Shown here piece after piece: positions 35,690-46,859 of a stretch of DNA of 64,000 nucleotides; the first letter of the stretch is position 1, and every line of letters starts with the position of its first letter. The notes beneath the pieces were generated by a model. The model was given only the letters and a program-made list of their open reading frames with translations, did no database searches and was not told the DNA's origin. The stretch lies in NCBI GenBank assembly GCA_029891385.1, contig CM057230.1, forward strand, positions 35,295,402 to 35,359,401. Reading direction: 5' to 3'. A program made the translations under genes and the position numbers. The stretch comes from Erythroxylum novogranatense (Eukaryota; Streptophyta; Magnoliopsida; Malpighiales; Erythroxylaceae).

Positions 35690-36806
35690 TTATCCCGCAT
35701 AAACATAGCCTTTTATTAGGGCATTGTGATGCAATATGTCCATTGCCCAAACACCTAAAGCATTTAATACTAGATTGTTTGCTAGATGAGGCATGAGAAT
35801 TAGGTGTACCTTTTGGTCAGACCCACATTTGGTTTTTGGGTGTCTCCTTGAGGTCCGCCCTTTGTCTTTCGACTTCTCCTCTCTCTTGGGCCATTTGAAC
35901 CCCATGATGGACTAAATACCGATCCACTCCTTGCTGCCCTCTACTCTTGAGTTGCCTTTCCACTTTCATGGCCATGTTCACCATGTCCTCAATCTCCACA
36001 TAGTCTTGCAACTCCACCACATTGGCTATCTCTCGGTTCAAGCCACTCAAAAACCGTGCCATAGTCGCCTCTGCGTCCTCTTCTATGTTGGCTCGGATCA
36101 TGGTTATCTCCATCTCTTTGTGGTAATCCTCCACCGATCTAGACCCTTGAGTGAGTCTCCGCAATTTTGGTGCATCTCCTATAATAGTAAGAAGGCACAA
36201 ACCTCTTCCTCATGCGAGCTTTCATGGCTGCCCAAGTAGAGATAGCCTCTCTCCATTCCTCCTCCTGGAAGTCATCAATTGGTCCCACCAAATCAATGCA
36301 TAATCGAAAACTCCACTGCACTAGCTTTACCTTCTTGTTCTCGGAGAAGTTATGGCACTCAAAATTAAGTCCACCTTCCTCTCCCATTCTAGGTAAGCCT
36401 CGGCGTCATTCCTTCCCTTGAAGGTAGGAATTTGCATTTTGATGGAATTGATATCTCCATCTAGCCGGTTTAATGGCTCACTTCATTTGTGCCCTCCTAG
36501 TCTGTGGTCAAACTCTTCCTCCTCCTCCTCCTCAATTCCGTCGTCCATATGGTCATATTGTGGTGGTGGTCTCCGAAATGGTGGTGGAGGGTGTTGGTGC
36601 CTAGCACCACGTCTCCCTTGAGGCTCCTCATTCCTCTCTTGTCGGAGTTCAGCTATCTCCTCCCTCATCTCAGCAAATGCCAAGTTGAACCGCTCAAACT
36701 GTTGTTGCATTGCTCTCATGGTAAGAACATTGATTTCTCTGGTTTGATTCGCATTAATACCTCCGTTGCTACCACTGCTACCATTATTACCTCCTTCCTG
36801 TGACAT
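35690..36806 (-). pseudogene. CR1 gag
   Basis: The likely start is the ATG at 36806 (MSQEGGNNG), since the longer frame begins upstream in the leader. A coiled-coil-like stretch (FERFNLAFAEMREEIAELRQ) and an acidic run follow. The capsid region appears in two offset frames: RKRFVPSYYYRR (36139-36387), then RSVEDYHKEMEITMIRANIE and EATMARFLSGLNREIANVVE (35817-36200). A CCHC knuckle, CFRCLGNGHIASQC, is legible near 35720-35770. At least two frameshifts break it. Gag would package element RNA in the cytoplasm. Confidence 0.82.
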
Positions 36807-37507
36807 TGTGAGGAAATAATATACCTGCAAAACAACGTTAGTGCAAGAAAAAAAATCCAACTCACAATACTCCTTCACGTGTTTCACTCAAAAGATGTTC
36901 TCTCTCTCTCGTGTTTAATGTCACGGCAATGACACCCTCAAATGCACTCACACTCTTGCCTTTTACCACTTAATTTCTCTGAAATTCAAGTTACAAAGTA
37001 GAACTATAATTCCTCAAACCAAATTCAATTCCCAAATCATGGAATGTGGTTCAATATCCGAAAACCCCAATCAAGGAAAACCGAGATCCTCCAAGCAAGA
37101 TTGCTGAATGTCAACCAATTCGAGACACAAGGAAGGAAGCAGAAACAATGCTAGGGACAGAATGAACTCAAACAAAATGAAGAATAAGAAAGACAAATTG
37201 AAACAACTAATACCAAGATCAAAGAAGACAATTTTGGAACAATTGAATTCAAAGAACACGAAATAAGGCTAGAACAATGGAATCGATGGAAATTCCCAAA
37301 ATTTTGAAACCGGTATGTTAAGACTAGTGCTACTCAATTCGATGAACTAAATCAAAGGAAAGAAGAAAATTTTAAGTAGGCCTTTTTAAAACTTTTTTAC
37401 CTCTTGTTTTGGGAGAAGGTAATCAAACCTGAGTTTCAAGAGAATTAGATGAATCCCTAACCGAAAAATTTTGGATGGGTTGTGTAGTTGTTATTGAATG
37501 AAAAGAT

Positions 37508-37912
37508 TTCTCAAGAACAAGAACACAACAAGGTCCAAGATAAGAATGACAAGAACCAGGTTTCTCAAGAACAAGAACACAACAAGATCCAAAGACAAGA
37601 ACGACAAGAACCCAGATTTCTCAAGAACAAGAACACAACAAGATCCAAAGACAAGAACGACAAGAACCCATATTTCTCAAGAACACAACAAAATGCAGAC
37701 AAGAACGACAAGAACCCAGATTTCTCAAGAACACAACAAAATCCAAAGACAAGAACGACAAGAACCCAGTTTCTCAAGAACACAACAAAATGCAGCACAA
37801 GAACGACAAGAACCCAGTTTCTCAAGAACACAACAAAATCCAAAGACAAGAACCCAGATTTTCAAGAACACAACAAGATCCAAAGACAAGAACGATAAGA
37901 ACCCAAGAGAGA
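37508..37912. repeat. minisatellite in CR1 leader, ~8 units of 41-56 bp
   Basis: Units of the type TTTCTCAAGAACAC(AA)CAACAAGATCC...AAGAACGACAAGAACCCAG repeat about eight times. The first three are 53-56 bases long, the others 41-55. The array lies about 20 bases from the primer site. Long open frames across it on the plus strand (37488-37920) are a by-product of the repeat. Confidence 0.9.
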
Positions 37913-37930
37913 CAAATTAGAATTTACCTC

Positions 37931-37949
37931 CGCCAAGGCTTTGATATCA
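37931..37949 (-). other. CR1 primer binding site, mutated
   Basis: The minus strand reads TGATATCAAAGCCTTGGCG two bases after the LTR end GTGTTA. Compared with TGGTATCAGAGC it has two G-to-A changes, as expected from cytosine deamination on the other strand. Confidence 0.8.
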
Positions 37950-37951
37950 AA

Positions 37952-38844
37952 TAACACGCACCAACGGAAGGATTGAAGAGGAATTTGCGTTGATCTTGTA
38001 TAAGGAATAAATCCAAGCTCGGGTATGGTGGAATGATTGAATTGTTGGAAGAACTTGTCGGTTATGAAGAACAAGGAAGAACAGACTTGAATTCAAAAAT
38101 TGACAAGCAAAACTAACTAAGATACGATGAAATCAATCCCACGACACCCCTAAAGACACGCCTTAGGTAACCCGATGATCGAATTGAATTCAAAGAAAGA
38201 ACTCAAACACGCCACAATTGGGAAAGCAATTGATAAGTGAAATAAGTTCTTAAGGTAACAAGAACAAGAGAAGGTTTGTTTTCTCTCAAGTTGGAAGCTA
38301 GTGGTCGCACACAATAATCTGAATCGACCGCCTAATCGACCTAAAACAAGTCTATAAATACTAGGTTTTAAGTGACTAATGAGTTGGGCTAATAATATAA
38401 GAAAGCCCAAGTAAATAATAAGTCCAAGAAAGCTAATTAAAATGCCCCTATGTCTGGTCCGATGGGTGTGTTTTCACGATCACTTAAGTCCACATAAGTT
38501 GGGCTCAGTGAATTAAAACAACCCATTCATGCAAGTCCTCAAGCCACATGCATCTCGACCCAAAGACTTGAGTTAAGTGGATCCATTTGAGTTGTGACCC
38601 AAATAACTCTCCTCCTATAGGATTAGCACGCTGCATGTCTTCCATAAATGAGCCCACATGCGCATACAAAGCCTCTTTGATCCTCTTAGCCCGCGCCCTA
38701 GTCATTGGCCCAATTGGTATGGACAGGTCTCTTCCTTGGCCTTGATCACGCAAGCTCTTCTTCAAGTCCAAACCTCCATGCACGCCTTCACCATGCACGC
38801 CACCACCTTCATGCACATCGTCATCCATGCCTTTGCTCACATCA
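37952..38844 (-). mobile_element. CR1 5' LTR
   Basis: 893 bases; minus strand TGATGTGAGC...GTGCGTGTTA. Its first third also encodes a copy of the polyprotein tail (frame 38505-38840, RDLSIPIGPMTRARAKRIKE). It is followed by the duplication CTTTT at 38845-38849. Its complete sequence serves as the reference for the broken 3' LTR. Confidence 0.9.
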
Positions 38845-38849
38845 CTTTT

Positions 38850-40086
38850 TTTTTACTCTCAGCCTCAATCTTTTTTTTCTTCTTTTTTTTTACCAAATAC
38901 TCTCCCTTAATAATTAAGAACAAAATAAGCCATATACCACAGATAACCAAACATGTTCGACCTCCTCAAGTTTGACATCAACAAAAACATGCTCTACTAA
39001 CCATGATAGGGGTTAGAAAGGTGAATCAAGTAAGAATAGTCTAAGTTAAACATGGGTAAAGCAAAGAATAGGTAATAAGTTCAAGTGGGCTAACTAGTGG
39101 TCAATATGCTTTGGGTTGGCCTTTTTTCAATTAGTTTAAAATCCTAGGAGCCTTTATCATTTTTATGTAATGCATGCACAAATGTAGTCTCATCAAGATA
39201 TGAAGCAAGTTCTAGAGATACAAAGCATTGAATGAAATCACACACCAAAGAGACATGTTGAAGGCTCAAAAGCTCACATGGGACGATCATCTATTAAGTC
39301 AACATGTATAGTTTCAATGTTACTCCAAATACCATCTTGCTCAGAACTTACATAAAAACACATTCATCAAATTTATGATTCAAGAATCACAGATTAATTC
39401 TCATCTATAACATTCATATTCTTCTTAATCATTGGGAGGTAAAAAGAAAAAAACCAAACACTTCAGGTGCAAAACATACAAAAATAGAGATTTTTTTTGA
39501 ATTTTTGAATCATTTTTTAATGTTTATGGTTTTTTTTAATAAAGCATGCAAGTACTAGTGAAAACCTTCAAGTTCAAGCAAGAAAAAAAGGTGCGGTGCA
39601 TTAAAGCACGAAAGTAAAAAAAATATCCGAACCAATAACCAGCTAAAACCTGAAAATTTAATGTAAAAAAAAACTAACCTAAATCCTCCCCCCACACTTA
39701 AACACAACATTGTCCTCAATGTTGAAATCAAAGCCATAAGAGAAGATAAAAACACACCAAAAAGAAAGAAATTCTGATATGAAGAGGAAGATGATGAAAA
39801 ACGTTAAGAGAAAAAGGAAAGGGAAGAGAAATCAAATCTAGTTTTTGTATGATGGGTTGCCTCCCATTCAGCGCTTTTGTTTAACTTCGTTGGCTCAACA
39901 TCATGTTAATGCTCCTCACTCCTCATAGACAGGCTCGACCAAGTGCATCTCCTCCAAGTTAGATTGAAAACCTTCAAGGAAAGGCTTTAACCTATGGCCA
40001 TTGACTATAAACCTCTTGCTTGTATCCATGCTCTCAACCTCAACTGCACCATAATCAAAAACACGTGTAACAATAAAAGGTCCAAG
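38850..40086 (-). other. ATH 3' non-coding region, proximal part
   Basis: Downstream of the ATH integrase, this region is non-coding with T-rich runs. On the minus strand it contains GACAATGTTGTGTTTAAGTGTGGGGGG near 39685-39712, the purine motif that commonly follows integrase in Athila elements. No envelope-like frame is seen. CR1 separates it from 25912-26596. Confidence 0.7.
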
Positions 40087-41150
40087 TCAACGAGATCGAA
40101 GTTTACCTGGGAAGAGGCGAAGACGGGATTGGTAGAGGAGAACTTTCTGACCTACATGAAACTCCTTCCTACTAATCATCTTGTCATGGACTGCCTTCAA
40201 CTTCTCCTTGTAAATCCTCATGTTCTCGTAGGCGTCATTTCGTATCTCCTCCAACTCTTGCAATTGTAACTTCCTAAAAGTTCCAGCCTCATCATAGTTC
40301 AAGTTACATTGCTTAATGGCCCAAAATGCTTTATGCTCAAGTTCTACTAGAAGGTGACAAGCTTTCCCATAAACTATCCTAAAGGGTGACATTCCTAAAG
40401 GGGTCTTGTAAGCTGTTCTATAAGCCCACAATGCATCTCCCAATCTAAGACTCCAATCCTTTCGATTAGGTTGCACTGTTTTCTCCAAGATAGACTTGAT
40501 CTCACGGTTAGAAACTTCAGCTTGGCCACTTGTTTGAGGATGGTATGCCGTGCTAGGTCTGTGAAAAATGTGGTACTTCTTCAATATAGCCTCAAAGGAT
40601 CGATTGCAAAAGTGGGTCCCCTATCACTGATTATTGCTTTGGGAATGCCAAACCTATAAAAAATGTTAGCCTTAACAAATCCAACAACAACCTTAGCATC
40701 ATCAGTTCTAGTAGGAATAGCCTCAATCCATTTAGATACATAATCCACAGCAAGCAAGATGTAAAGATATCCATAAGAAGAGGGAAAAGGACCCATGAAA
40801 TCAATACCCCAGACATCAAATATCTCACTAAAAATCAAAGTGGTTTGTGGCATCTGGTCTCTCTTAGTTATGTTACCAGTTCTTTGACATCTTTCACATG
40901 ATTTCTGAAGTGGAATGCATCTTTAAACAATGAAGGCCAAAGAATCCACATTCAAGTACTTTATGAGTGTGCGCTTAAGCACCAAAATGACCACCACAAG
41001 AATAAGTATGACAGAAAGTAAGTATGGAATTAAACTCATCTTGTGGCACACATCTCCTAATAACTTGATCAGACAGAACTTCCACAAATATGGATTATCC
41101 CAATAATAATACTTAGCATCAAGAAATTTATCTCTTTGGGATTTAGACAT
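40087..41150 (-). pseudogene. ATH integrase
   Basis: Three offset frames. 40923-41150 begins [20 protein letters not shown] (start of integrase), but its zinc-finger part is out of frame. 40581-40853 has the first two acidic residues ([24 protein letters not shown]). 40087-40584 has the Glu in [18 protein letters not shown] and the C-terminal part ([20 protein letters not shown]). The D,D,E residues are all present, separated by frameshifts near 40584 and 40900. The wording is characteristic of the Athila/Tat branch rather than chromoviruses, and there is no chromodomain. Confidence 0.87.
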
Positions 41151-42776
41151 ACCGAGGGTAGCTCATTAGTAACTAAAAAGTTAACTAAATCAGCATACCA
41201 TGGACGAGGTGTAGCACGGAGGACAACATACAACTGTTCATCAGGAAAGGTCTCCTTGACAGGAACGACATCAACTCCCTTAGCATTAAGTCGGCTCAAG
41301 TGATTAGCAACAAGGTTCTCAGCTCCCTTCTTGTCCTTAATCTCAAGGTCAAACTCTTGTAGGAGCAAAACCCACCTGATAAGGCGCGGCTTGGACTCCT
41401 TTTTCTTCAAGAGATACCTAAGAGCTGCATGATCAGTGAAAATAACAACTTTTGTGTCAAGTAAGTATGACCTAAACTTTTCAAGAGCAAACACAACAGC
41501 AAATAATTCCTTCTCAGTTGTATGGTAATCAGACCGAGCTTCATCCAATGTCCTGAAGCATAAGTAATCACATGCAAATACTTCCCTATCTACTTGCCAA
41601 GAACGGCTCCAATGCATAGTCACCGCATCACACATAATCTCAAAAGGAAGCTCCCAATTAGGTGGTTGGATGATGGGTGATGTTGTCAACTTATTTTTTA
41701 ACAAGTCAAACGCATCTTTGCATTTTTGGGAGAAGATGAACTCAGCATCTTTGGCTAGCAACTTGCATAGAGGGGCAGCTACCTTGCTAAAATCCTTGAT
41801 AAATCTGCGATAGAAACCTGCATGTCCAAGAAAAGATCGAACATCCCTCACAAAGGAGGGGTAAGGCAAGGACGAGATAATATCTATCTTAGCTTTATCA
41901 ACCTCTAAACCACGTGCAGAAACCACATGCCCTAAAACTATCCCTTGCTCTACCATAAAATGACATTTTTCATAGTTCAAAACAAGGTTAGTATCCATGC
42001 ATCTTTTCAAGATCAGAGACAAATTTCCTAAACAATGATCAAAGGAATCACCATAGATAGTAAAATCATCCATAAAAACTTCAATTATCCTTTCAACATA
42101 ATCAGAAAATATGCTCATCATGCATCTTTGAAAAGTAGCAGGTGCATTGCATAAACCAAAGGGCATTCTCCTATAAGCATATGTACCAAATGGACTGGTA
42201 AAGGTAGTCTTTTCTTGATCATCAGGGGCAATAACAATTTGATTATATCCACTATAGCCATCAAAGAAACAATAGAAAGACTTACCAGCCAGGCGCTCAA
42301 GCATTTGGTCCATGAAAGGCAAAGGATAATGGTCTTTTTTTGTCGCCAAGTTCAACTTCCTATAATCAATACACATTCGCCAGCCACTTTGAACATGTGT
42401 GGGCACCAACTCATTCTGAGCATTTTTCACCACAGTAATGCCCGTCTTTTTAGGAACCACATGGATAGGGCTTACCCACTTGCTATCAAAGATAGGGTAT
42501 ATGACACCTGCATCCAAAAGCTTCAAAATTTCTGCCTTCACCACCTCCATCATGGGTGGATTGAGTAAATCTCTGCATCTCCTCAAGGCTTCAATTATCC
42601 TCTAAGAGTATGCCATGCATACACATAGAAGGACTAATCCCTTTGATGTCAGCTAAAGTCCATCCAATGGCGGTCTTATGGTCCTTTAAGACACGCAACA
42701 ATCTTTCTTCTTGCATAGCTGTTAGATTCTTTGCAATAATCACTGGAAGAGTATCATTAGATCCAAGAAAAAGCAT
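41069..42776 (-). pseudogene. ATH reverse transcriptase and RNase H
   Basis: A 505-codon frame (41069-42586) is the longest ATH pol frame. RT motifs in order: [59 protein letters not shown], then the catalytic FMDDF (a natural YxDD variant of this lineage), then [20 protein letters not shown]. RNase H follows with [19 protein letters not shown] and [15 protein letters not shown], but the region around its first Asp ([12 protein letters not shown]) is garbled by compensating indels. The upstream part (42591-42776, IAKNLTAMQEERLL) is in another frame. After about 41160 the frame reads into displaced integrase sequence. It is not functional. Confidence 0.88.
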
Positions 42777-42811
42777 ACTTCAAATGATCAGGCAAAGGTT
42801 TCAATTCTAAC

Positions 42812-43750
42812 TCAGGAGCATGCAACACAGAAGGTAAGACTTTTTTTGTGCAAAAGAGGTAGATCAGCAAACACATCCAATTTTGGCACCATATAAGAAG
42901 ATTGCAATGCCGTAATAGCATCAATCACATAAGGTTCAAATATCATGGCACCATTGGCATTAACATCAAAAGATGAGAAGAAGGAACGAATAAGAGCAAT
43001 ATTAACACCATCATTACTACTATAAGCACAAAATTGGTCCACCAATAGATCAATGATATCCAAGTTACGTAATTCATACACATCATCCTTATATTTCATT
43101 GCCTCATTAAAATTAAATAAGATATGTTCATCATCAATCCTCATAGACAAAGTGCAATCATCACAATTAATTACAGTCTTAGCAGTCCTAAAAAATGGTC
43201 TCCCAAGTAGAAGAGGTGAACGTGTGTGAGGGTGATCATCACATGTCTCAATGATATAGAAATCACAAGGGAAAATCAAGCTACCAACTTTCACTAACAC
43301 ATCTTCCAACAAACCCAAAGGATAGACAAAAGATCTATCAGCAAGTTGAATGATAACAGAAGTGCTTTTCAAAGAACCAACATTAAGAGAATCAAAGATG
43401 GATTTTGGCATCACACTAATTGAAGCTCCTAAGTGACACATAACCTTATCAAAGCACATATTACCAATCACACAAGGAATAGAAAATGCACCTGGGTCTC
43501 CTTGCTTAATAGGTAATTTCTTTTGAAGAATAGCACTTACATTCTCTCCTAAGCCAACTATGTCACCATTTCTGACCTTGTTGGCTCTCTTGGTGGTACA
43601 CATCTCCTTGAGAAATTTAGCATACTTAGGCACAAGTCTTATTGCTTCCAGCAAAGGAATGTTGATTTCCACCTTTTTAAACAATTCCAATATTTCTTTC
43701 TCCTTATCTTCCTTCTTTTTCCTGTTAGAACTCAAAGGGAAAGGTGGAGT
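42812..43750 (-). pseudogene. ATH protease region
   Basis: An open frame at 42812-43780, whose first nine or so codons come from the inserted CR2-II LTR. It contains KEMCTTKRANKVRNGD and the protease active site in the form CHLGASISVMP. The usual Athila wording has Asp at the His position (DLGAS), so the catalytic aspartate appears to be lost. LLLGRPFFRTAKTVI follows as the second conserved protease block. The frame ends in SLTFCVACS near 42815. The CR2-II insertion separates it from gag; the reading frame of gag meets it at the TAGCT target site. Confidence 0.85.
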
Positions 43751-43755
43751 TAGCT

Positions 43756-44663
43756 TGATACGGAAACCCCAAGAAAACAAGGTTCTTGAAACCCCCTAAT
43801 CCTATTGAATCAAAACCCCAATCTTTCTATTCTAAGAGCATGATAGTTCAAACCCTAATTATACAGAATTGAGACCCAAACCCAAAGAAAATTGAAGAAT
43901 TGAACATGCCACAAGTGATTACCTTGATAAGTGATGCAATCCTTGAAGTAACAATAAGAAACACACCTTACTTGAAGAGAACTCTCAATTTCGTTAATCA
44001 ACCAAAATCTAGTGTTTACAAGGATAAAATAAGGTATTTATACCCTTGCCCACGACCTAAACCTAAAAGGAATAGGTTACAAGACCCTTTAATGCTAAAA
44101 CAAGCCTAATCCTAACTAGTTTAGGAGTTTATAGCCCAATAATGCAATCTGATCCTATTCCACTTAGGATTGGGCTAAACTAACTTAAATAAGACCAAAA
44201 TAACTTAAATAAACCTAAGGGAGGTGGATGGGCCTAATGGATTACTCTACTTAGGCCCACACACTTGGTTGTCCAAAACTAGTTTTAAATAAACTAAGGC
44301 AAATACTAATAAATACCTAGCCCATAACAAGTCTCTTTGGGCCTAATAAACAAAGAATAAATAACAAGTCCAATGTACTAAAATAAGTCCATAAGAATAA
44401 TTGAACTTGTCTTGAAATTTGGCTAAGTATTAGCCCCTCCACATGCCCTCTCTAGAAGAATCACAAGCTTGACTACTCCACTTGAATTCTTCACGGATGG
44501 TTTAGTCTTGTCATCAAGGTGAGATGTAATGTGACTTTGAACAAACCCTTGAAGTGCTTGTTTAAGCCTTGCTGCACTTTGTCTTGTAATAGGTCCACTT
44601 GGAAAAGTAAGCTTGTCTTGATGTGTTGCACATTGATCTCCATTGTCATGGCTTTTTGTATCA
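43756..44663 (-). mobile_element. CR2-II left LTR, inverted
   Basis: 908 bases. Its reverse complement starts TGATACAAAAAGCCATGAC and ends GGTTTCCGTATCA, matching the right LTR along its length. The part that would encode the polyprotein tail differs from the right LTR at about eight positions in the first 100 bases. Confidence 0.9.
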
Positions 44664-44684
44664 TTTGGCGTCGTCTGTGGGGAA
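44664..44684 (+). other. PBS-like sequence of a different type
   Basis: TTTGGCGTCGTCTGTGGGG directly follows the inverted LTR. It resembles the TGGCGCCGT...GGGGA primer sites of Athila/Tat elements and not the initiator-Met site used by the other CR2 copies. From about 44685 (ATTTCCTTGATCTTG) the sequence matches the CR2 leader, as read on the minus strand near 62553. Confidence 0.55.
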
Positions 44685-44878
44685 ATTTCCTTGATCTTGT
44701 TGAAGTGATCCTAAAAAGTAACATAAAGGAGGCACTTGACTGGAAAAAGGCAAGAGTGTGAGATTATATAGTGAAAAGCCATTTTATTGTGTGAAACACG
44801 AGTGGAAATTTTTGTTTTAGAGAGAAACACGTGAAGGAGTGTTGTGAGGTTTCTAATGGTTTCTTGCAGGAATTGATC

Positions 44879-46103
44879 ATGTCTCATAATAGCAATAAAG
44901 ATGGCAAGAGTGATGGGAGTGAAGAGGACCAACAAAATACATTCTTTACTCTTAAAGCAATGCAAAATCAGTTCAAGAGAATAGAGATTATGTTCCTTGA
45001 AGTCAAAGACAAGTTCGAGCAGCAAGATAGAAACTTTGAAAGACAAGATAGACTTCTTAGAACTATTCAAGTTGAATCTTCAGGGAATAATGGGCCAAGA
45101 AGAAGAGAGAACCCTCAACTTCATAATCATTATCACTATGAGGAGGAGTAAGATGAAGATGGATTTGATGAGGAAGAGTGGTATGGAGCTCGAAACAATG
45201 CAAGAGGTGGTAGAGGAGATAGAGGCCGAAATAGAGGTGGTTATAGAGGAAGAGCTGAAAGAGGCAAAGAGGAGGAAGAGACTGAAAGAGTAGATAGAAA
45301 CATTGGCAGCATGAAAATGAAGATACCGTCATTTCAAGGAAGGAATGATGCTGATGCCTACTTAGAGTGGGAAAGGAAAGTAGAGATGATATTTGCCTGC
45401 CACAATTATTCTGAGGAGAAGAACGTGAAGTTAGTGGCGTTGAGTTCTCTGATTATCTTTGCTGTTTGGTGGGATCAATTGATGGTTAGTAGAACACTAA
45501 CCGGAGAAAGACACTGTTGAAACACAGGATGAGATGAAACACATCATGAAAAAGAGATTTGTGCCAAGTTACTACTATAGGGAGTTGCATCAAAAACTCC
45601 AAACATTGAGGCAAGGCACAAAGAGCGTGGAAGATTACCACAAGGAGATGGAGATAGCTATGATAAGAGCTAATATAGAGGAGGATAGAGAGGCTACAAT
45701 GGCTCGATTCCTTGCTGGTCTAAATAAAGAGATATCGAATGTGTTAGAGCTTCATCAATACTTAGAGTTGGAGGACATGGTAAGCATGGCTATGAAGATT
45801 GAAAAGCAATTGAAGGGAAAAGGTTTCAGCAAGGGCAATACCTCAGGATCTTCAAATTCTTGGGGTCTTAAATGGCCAAAGAAGGAGGAAAAGAACAAGG
45901 ATAAGTCCTATGACAATAAGGACAAGTCGAAGGAAAAGTGGACAGCCTCTAAAGGTGTGCCTACATCTAATGATCAAAATCCTAACACTAAGCAAAGAGA
46001 CATCAAATGCTTCAAGTGTTTGGGTTCAGGTCATAGGGCAAACCAATGTCCCAATAGGAAGATCATGTATTTGCGAGATGGGGTAATTGAATCGAGAAGA
46101 TAG
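44879..46103 (+). pseudogene. CR2-II gag
   Basis: I choose the ATG at 44879 (MSHNSNKDG); the same frame is open from 44831. It has a Gln/Arg-rich coiled-coil-like N-terminus (NFERQDRLLRTIQ), an in-frame stop at 45149-45151 where the other copy has Gln, an Arg/Gly-rich stretch, and the capsid block MKIPSFQGRNDADAYLEWER. A frameshift near 45440 moves the rest to 45534-46103: MKKRFVPSYYYRELHQKL, RSVEDY-type words, then the complete CCHC knuckle CFKCLGSGHRANQC. Gag would bind and package element RNA. Confidence 0.85.
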
Positions 46104-46216
46104 TGATGGAAGTGATATGCCCGAGTTGGAGGATTGCACCGATGAAGAAGTTGAGCAACCAATCAAGTGAAGCATTAGTAGTGAGGCGAGCTCTTAATGT
46201 ACAAGAAAGATAGAGC

Positions 46217-46849
46217 TTGAGGAACAAAGGAGAATATATTCCACACAGATGTTTAATTAAGGGTAAGATGTGCAGTTTAATAATTGATGGAGGTAGTTGC
46301 ACCAATGTTGCAAGCACAATTTTAGTTGAAAAATTGGGGCTGCCTCCCATTAAACACTCTAGTGCTTATAAGTTGCAATGGCTTAATGAGTGTGGAGAGG
46401 TTAGGGTGAACAAGCAAGTGCTAGTGGCATTCTCAATTGGGAGATATTTCGATGAAGTGTTGTGTGATGTAGTTCCTATGCATGCTAGTCATTTATTATT
46501 GGGGAGACCATGGCAATATGATAGGCGTGTACTACATGATGGATTCAAAAATAGATATTCATTCAAGATGGGGGAGAAATACTTCACATTGGCACCCCTT
46601 TCACCAAAAGAAGTTCATGAGGATCAGTTGAGACTTGCAAAAGCCATGGAAGAACAAAAACTTGGAGAGGTTAAAAGTTTAAAAAGAAAAAAAAAGAGGC
46701 CATTCAAGAAAATAGGAACAAGGGCCCAACTGAGAGTAATTGCACTAGTGAGCAAAAGAAAGAGAGTGGTGCAGTTGAAAAACGAGAGAAGAGTGAAAAG
46801 AAGAGCGGAACAAAAAAAAGTACCTTCTTTGCAAAAGAAAAAGAGTTGA
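46217..46849 (+). pseudogene. CR2-II protease and basic linker
   Basis: A 210-codon frame with the retropepsin-like active site LIIDGGSCTNVAS, the second block HLLLGRPWQYDRRVLHDGF, and a strongly basic Lys/Arg-rich tail (KSLKRKKKRPFKK) before a stop at 46847. It is separated from gag by stops and a frameshift near 46100-46215. It would cleave the polyprotein in the particle. Confidence 0.82.
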
Positions 46850-46859
46850 GGAAGGTCAT

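Larger units (their letters stand above)
26597..38844 (-). mobile_element. CRM-like chromovirus CR1, minus strand, with rearranged 3' LTR
   Basis: The 5' LTR is at 37952-38844, the primer site at 37931-37949, and gag, protease, RT, RNase H and integrase run leftward from 36806 to 32230. The 3' LTR lies between 26597 and 32218 but is broken by an inverted duplicate (26902-27583) and a 4.35-kb foreign block (27717-32066). The target duplication CTTTT is present at 26592-26596 and 38845-38849. The LTR starts TGATGTGAGC and ends GTGCGTGTTA. The C-terminus of the polyprotein is encoded inside the start of the LTR (GPMTRARAKRIKEAL), a property of CRM-lineage elements. Pol wording and the initiator-Met primer type agree with that lineage; CRM-type is an inference without a tree. 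Confidence 0.85.

Noticed and set aside
37488..37920. Two overlapping plus-strand frames of 136 and 140 codons
   Set aside because: They are translations of the minisatellite; length follows from stop-free repeat units, and the reverse strand is open too.
42215..42568. 117-codon plus-strand frame
   Set aside because: Antisense to the ATH reverse transcriptase.
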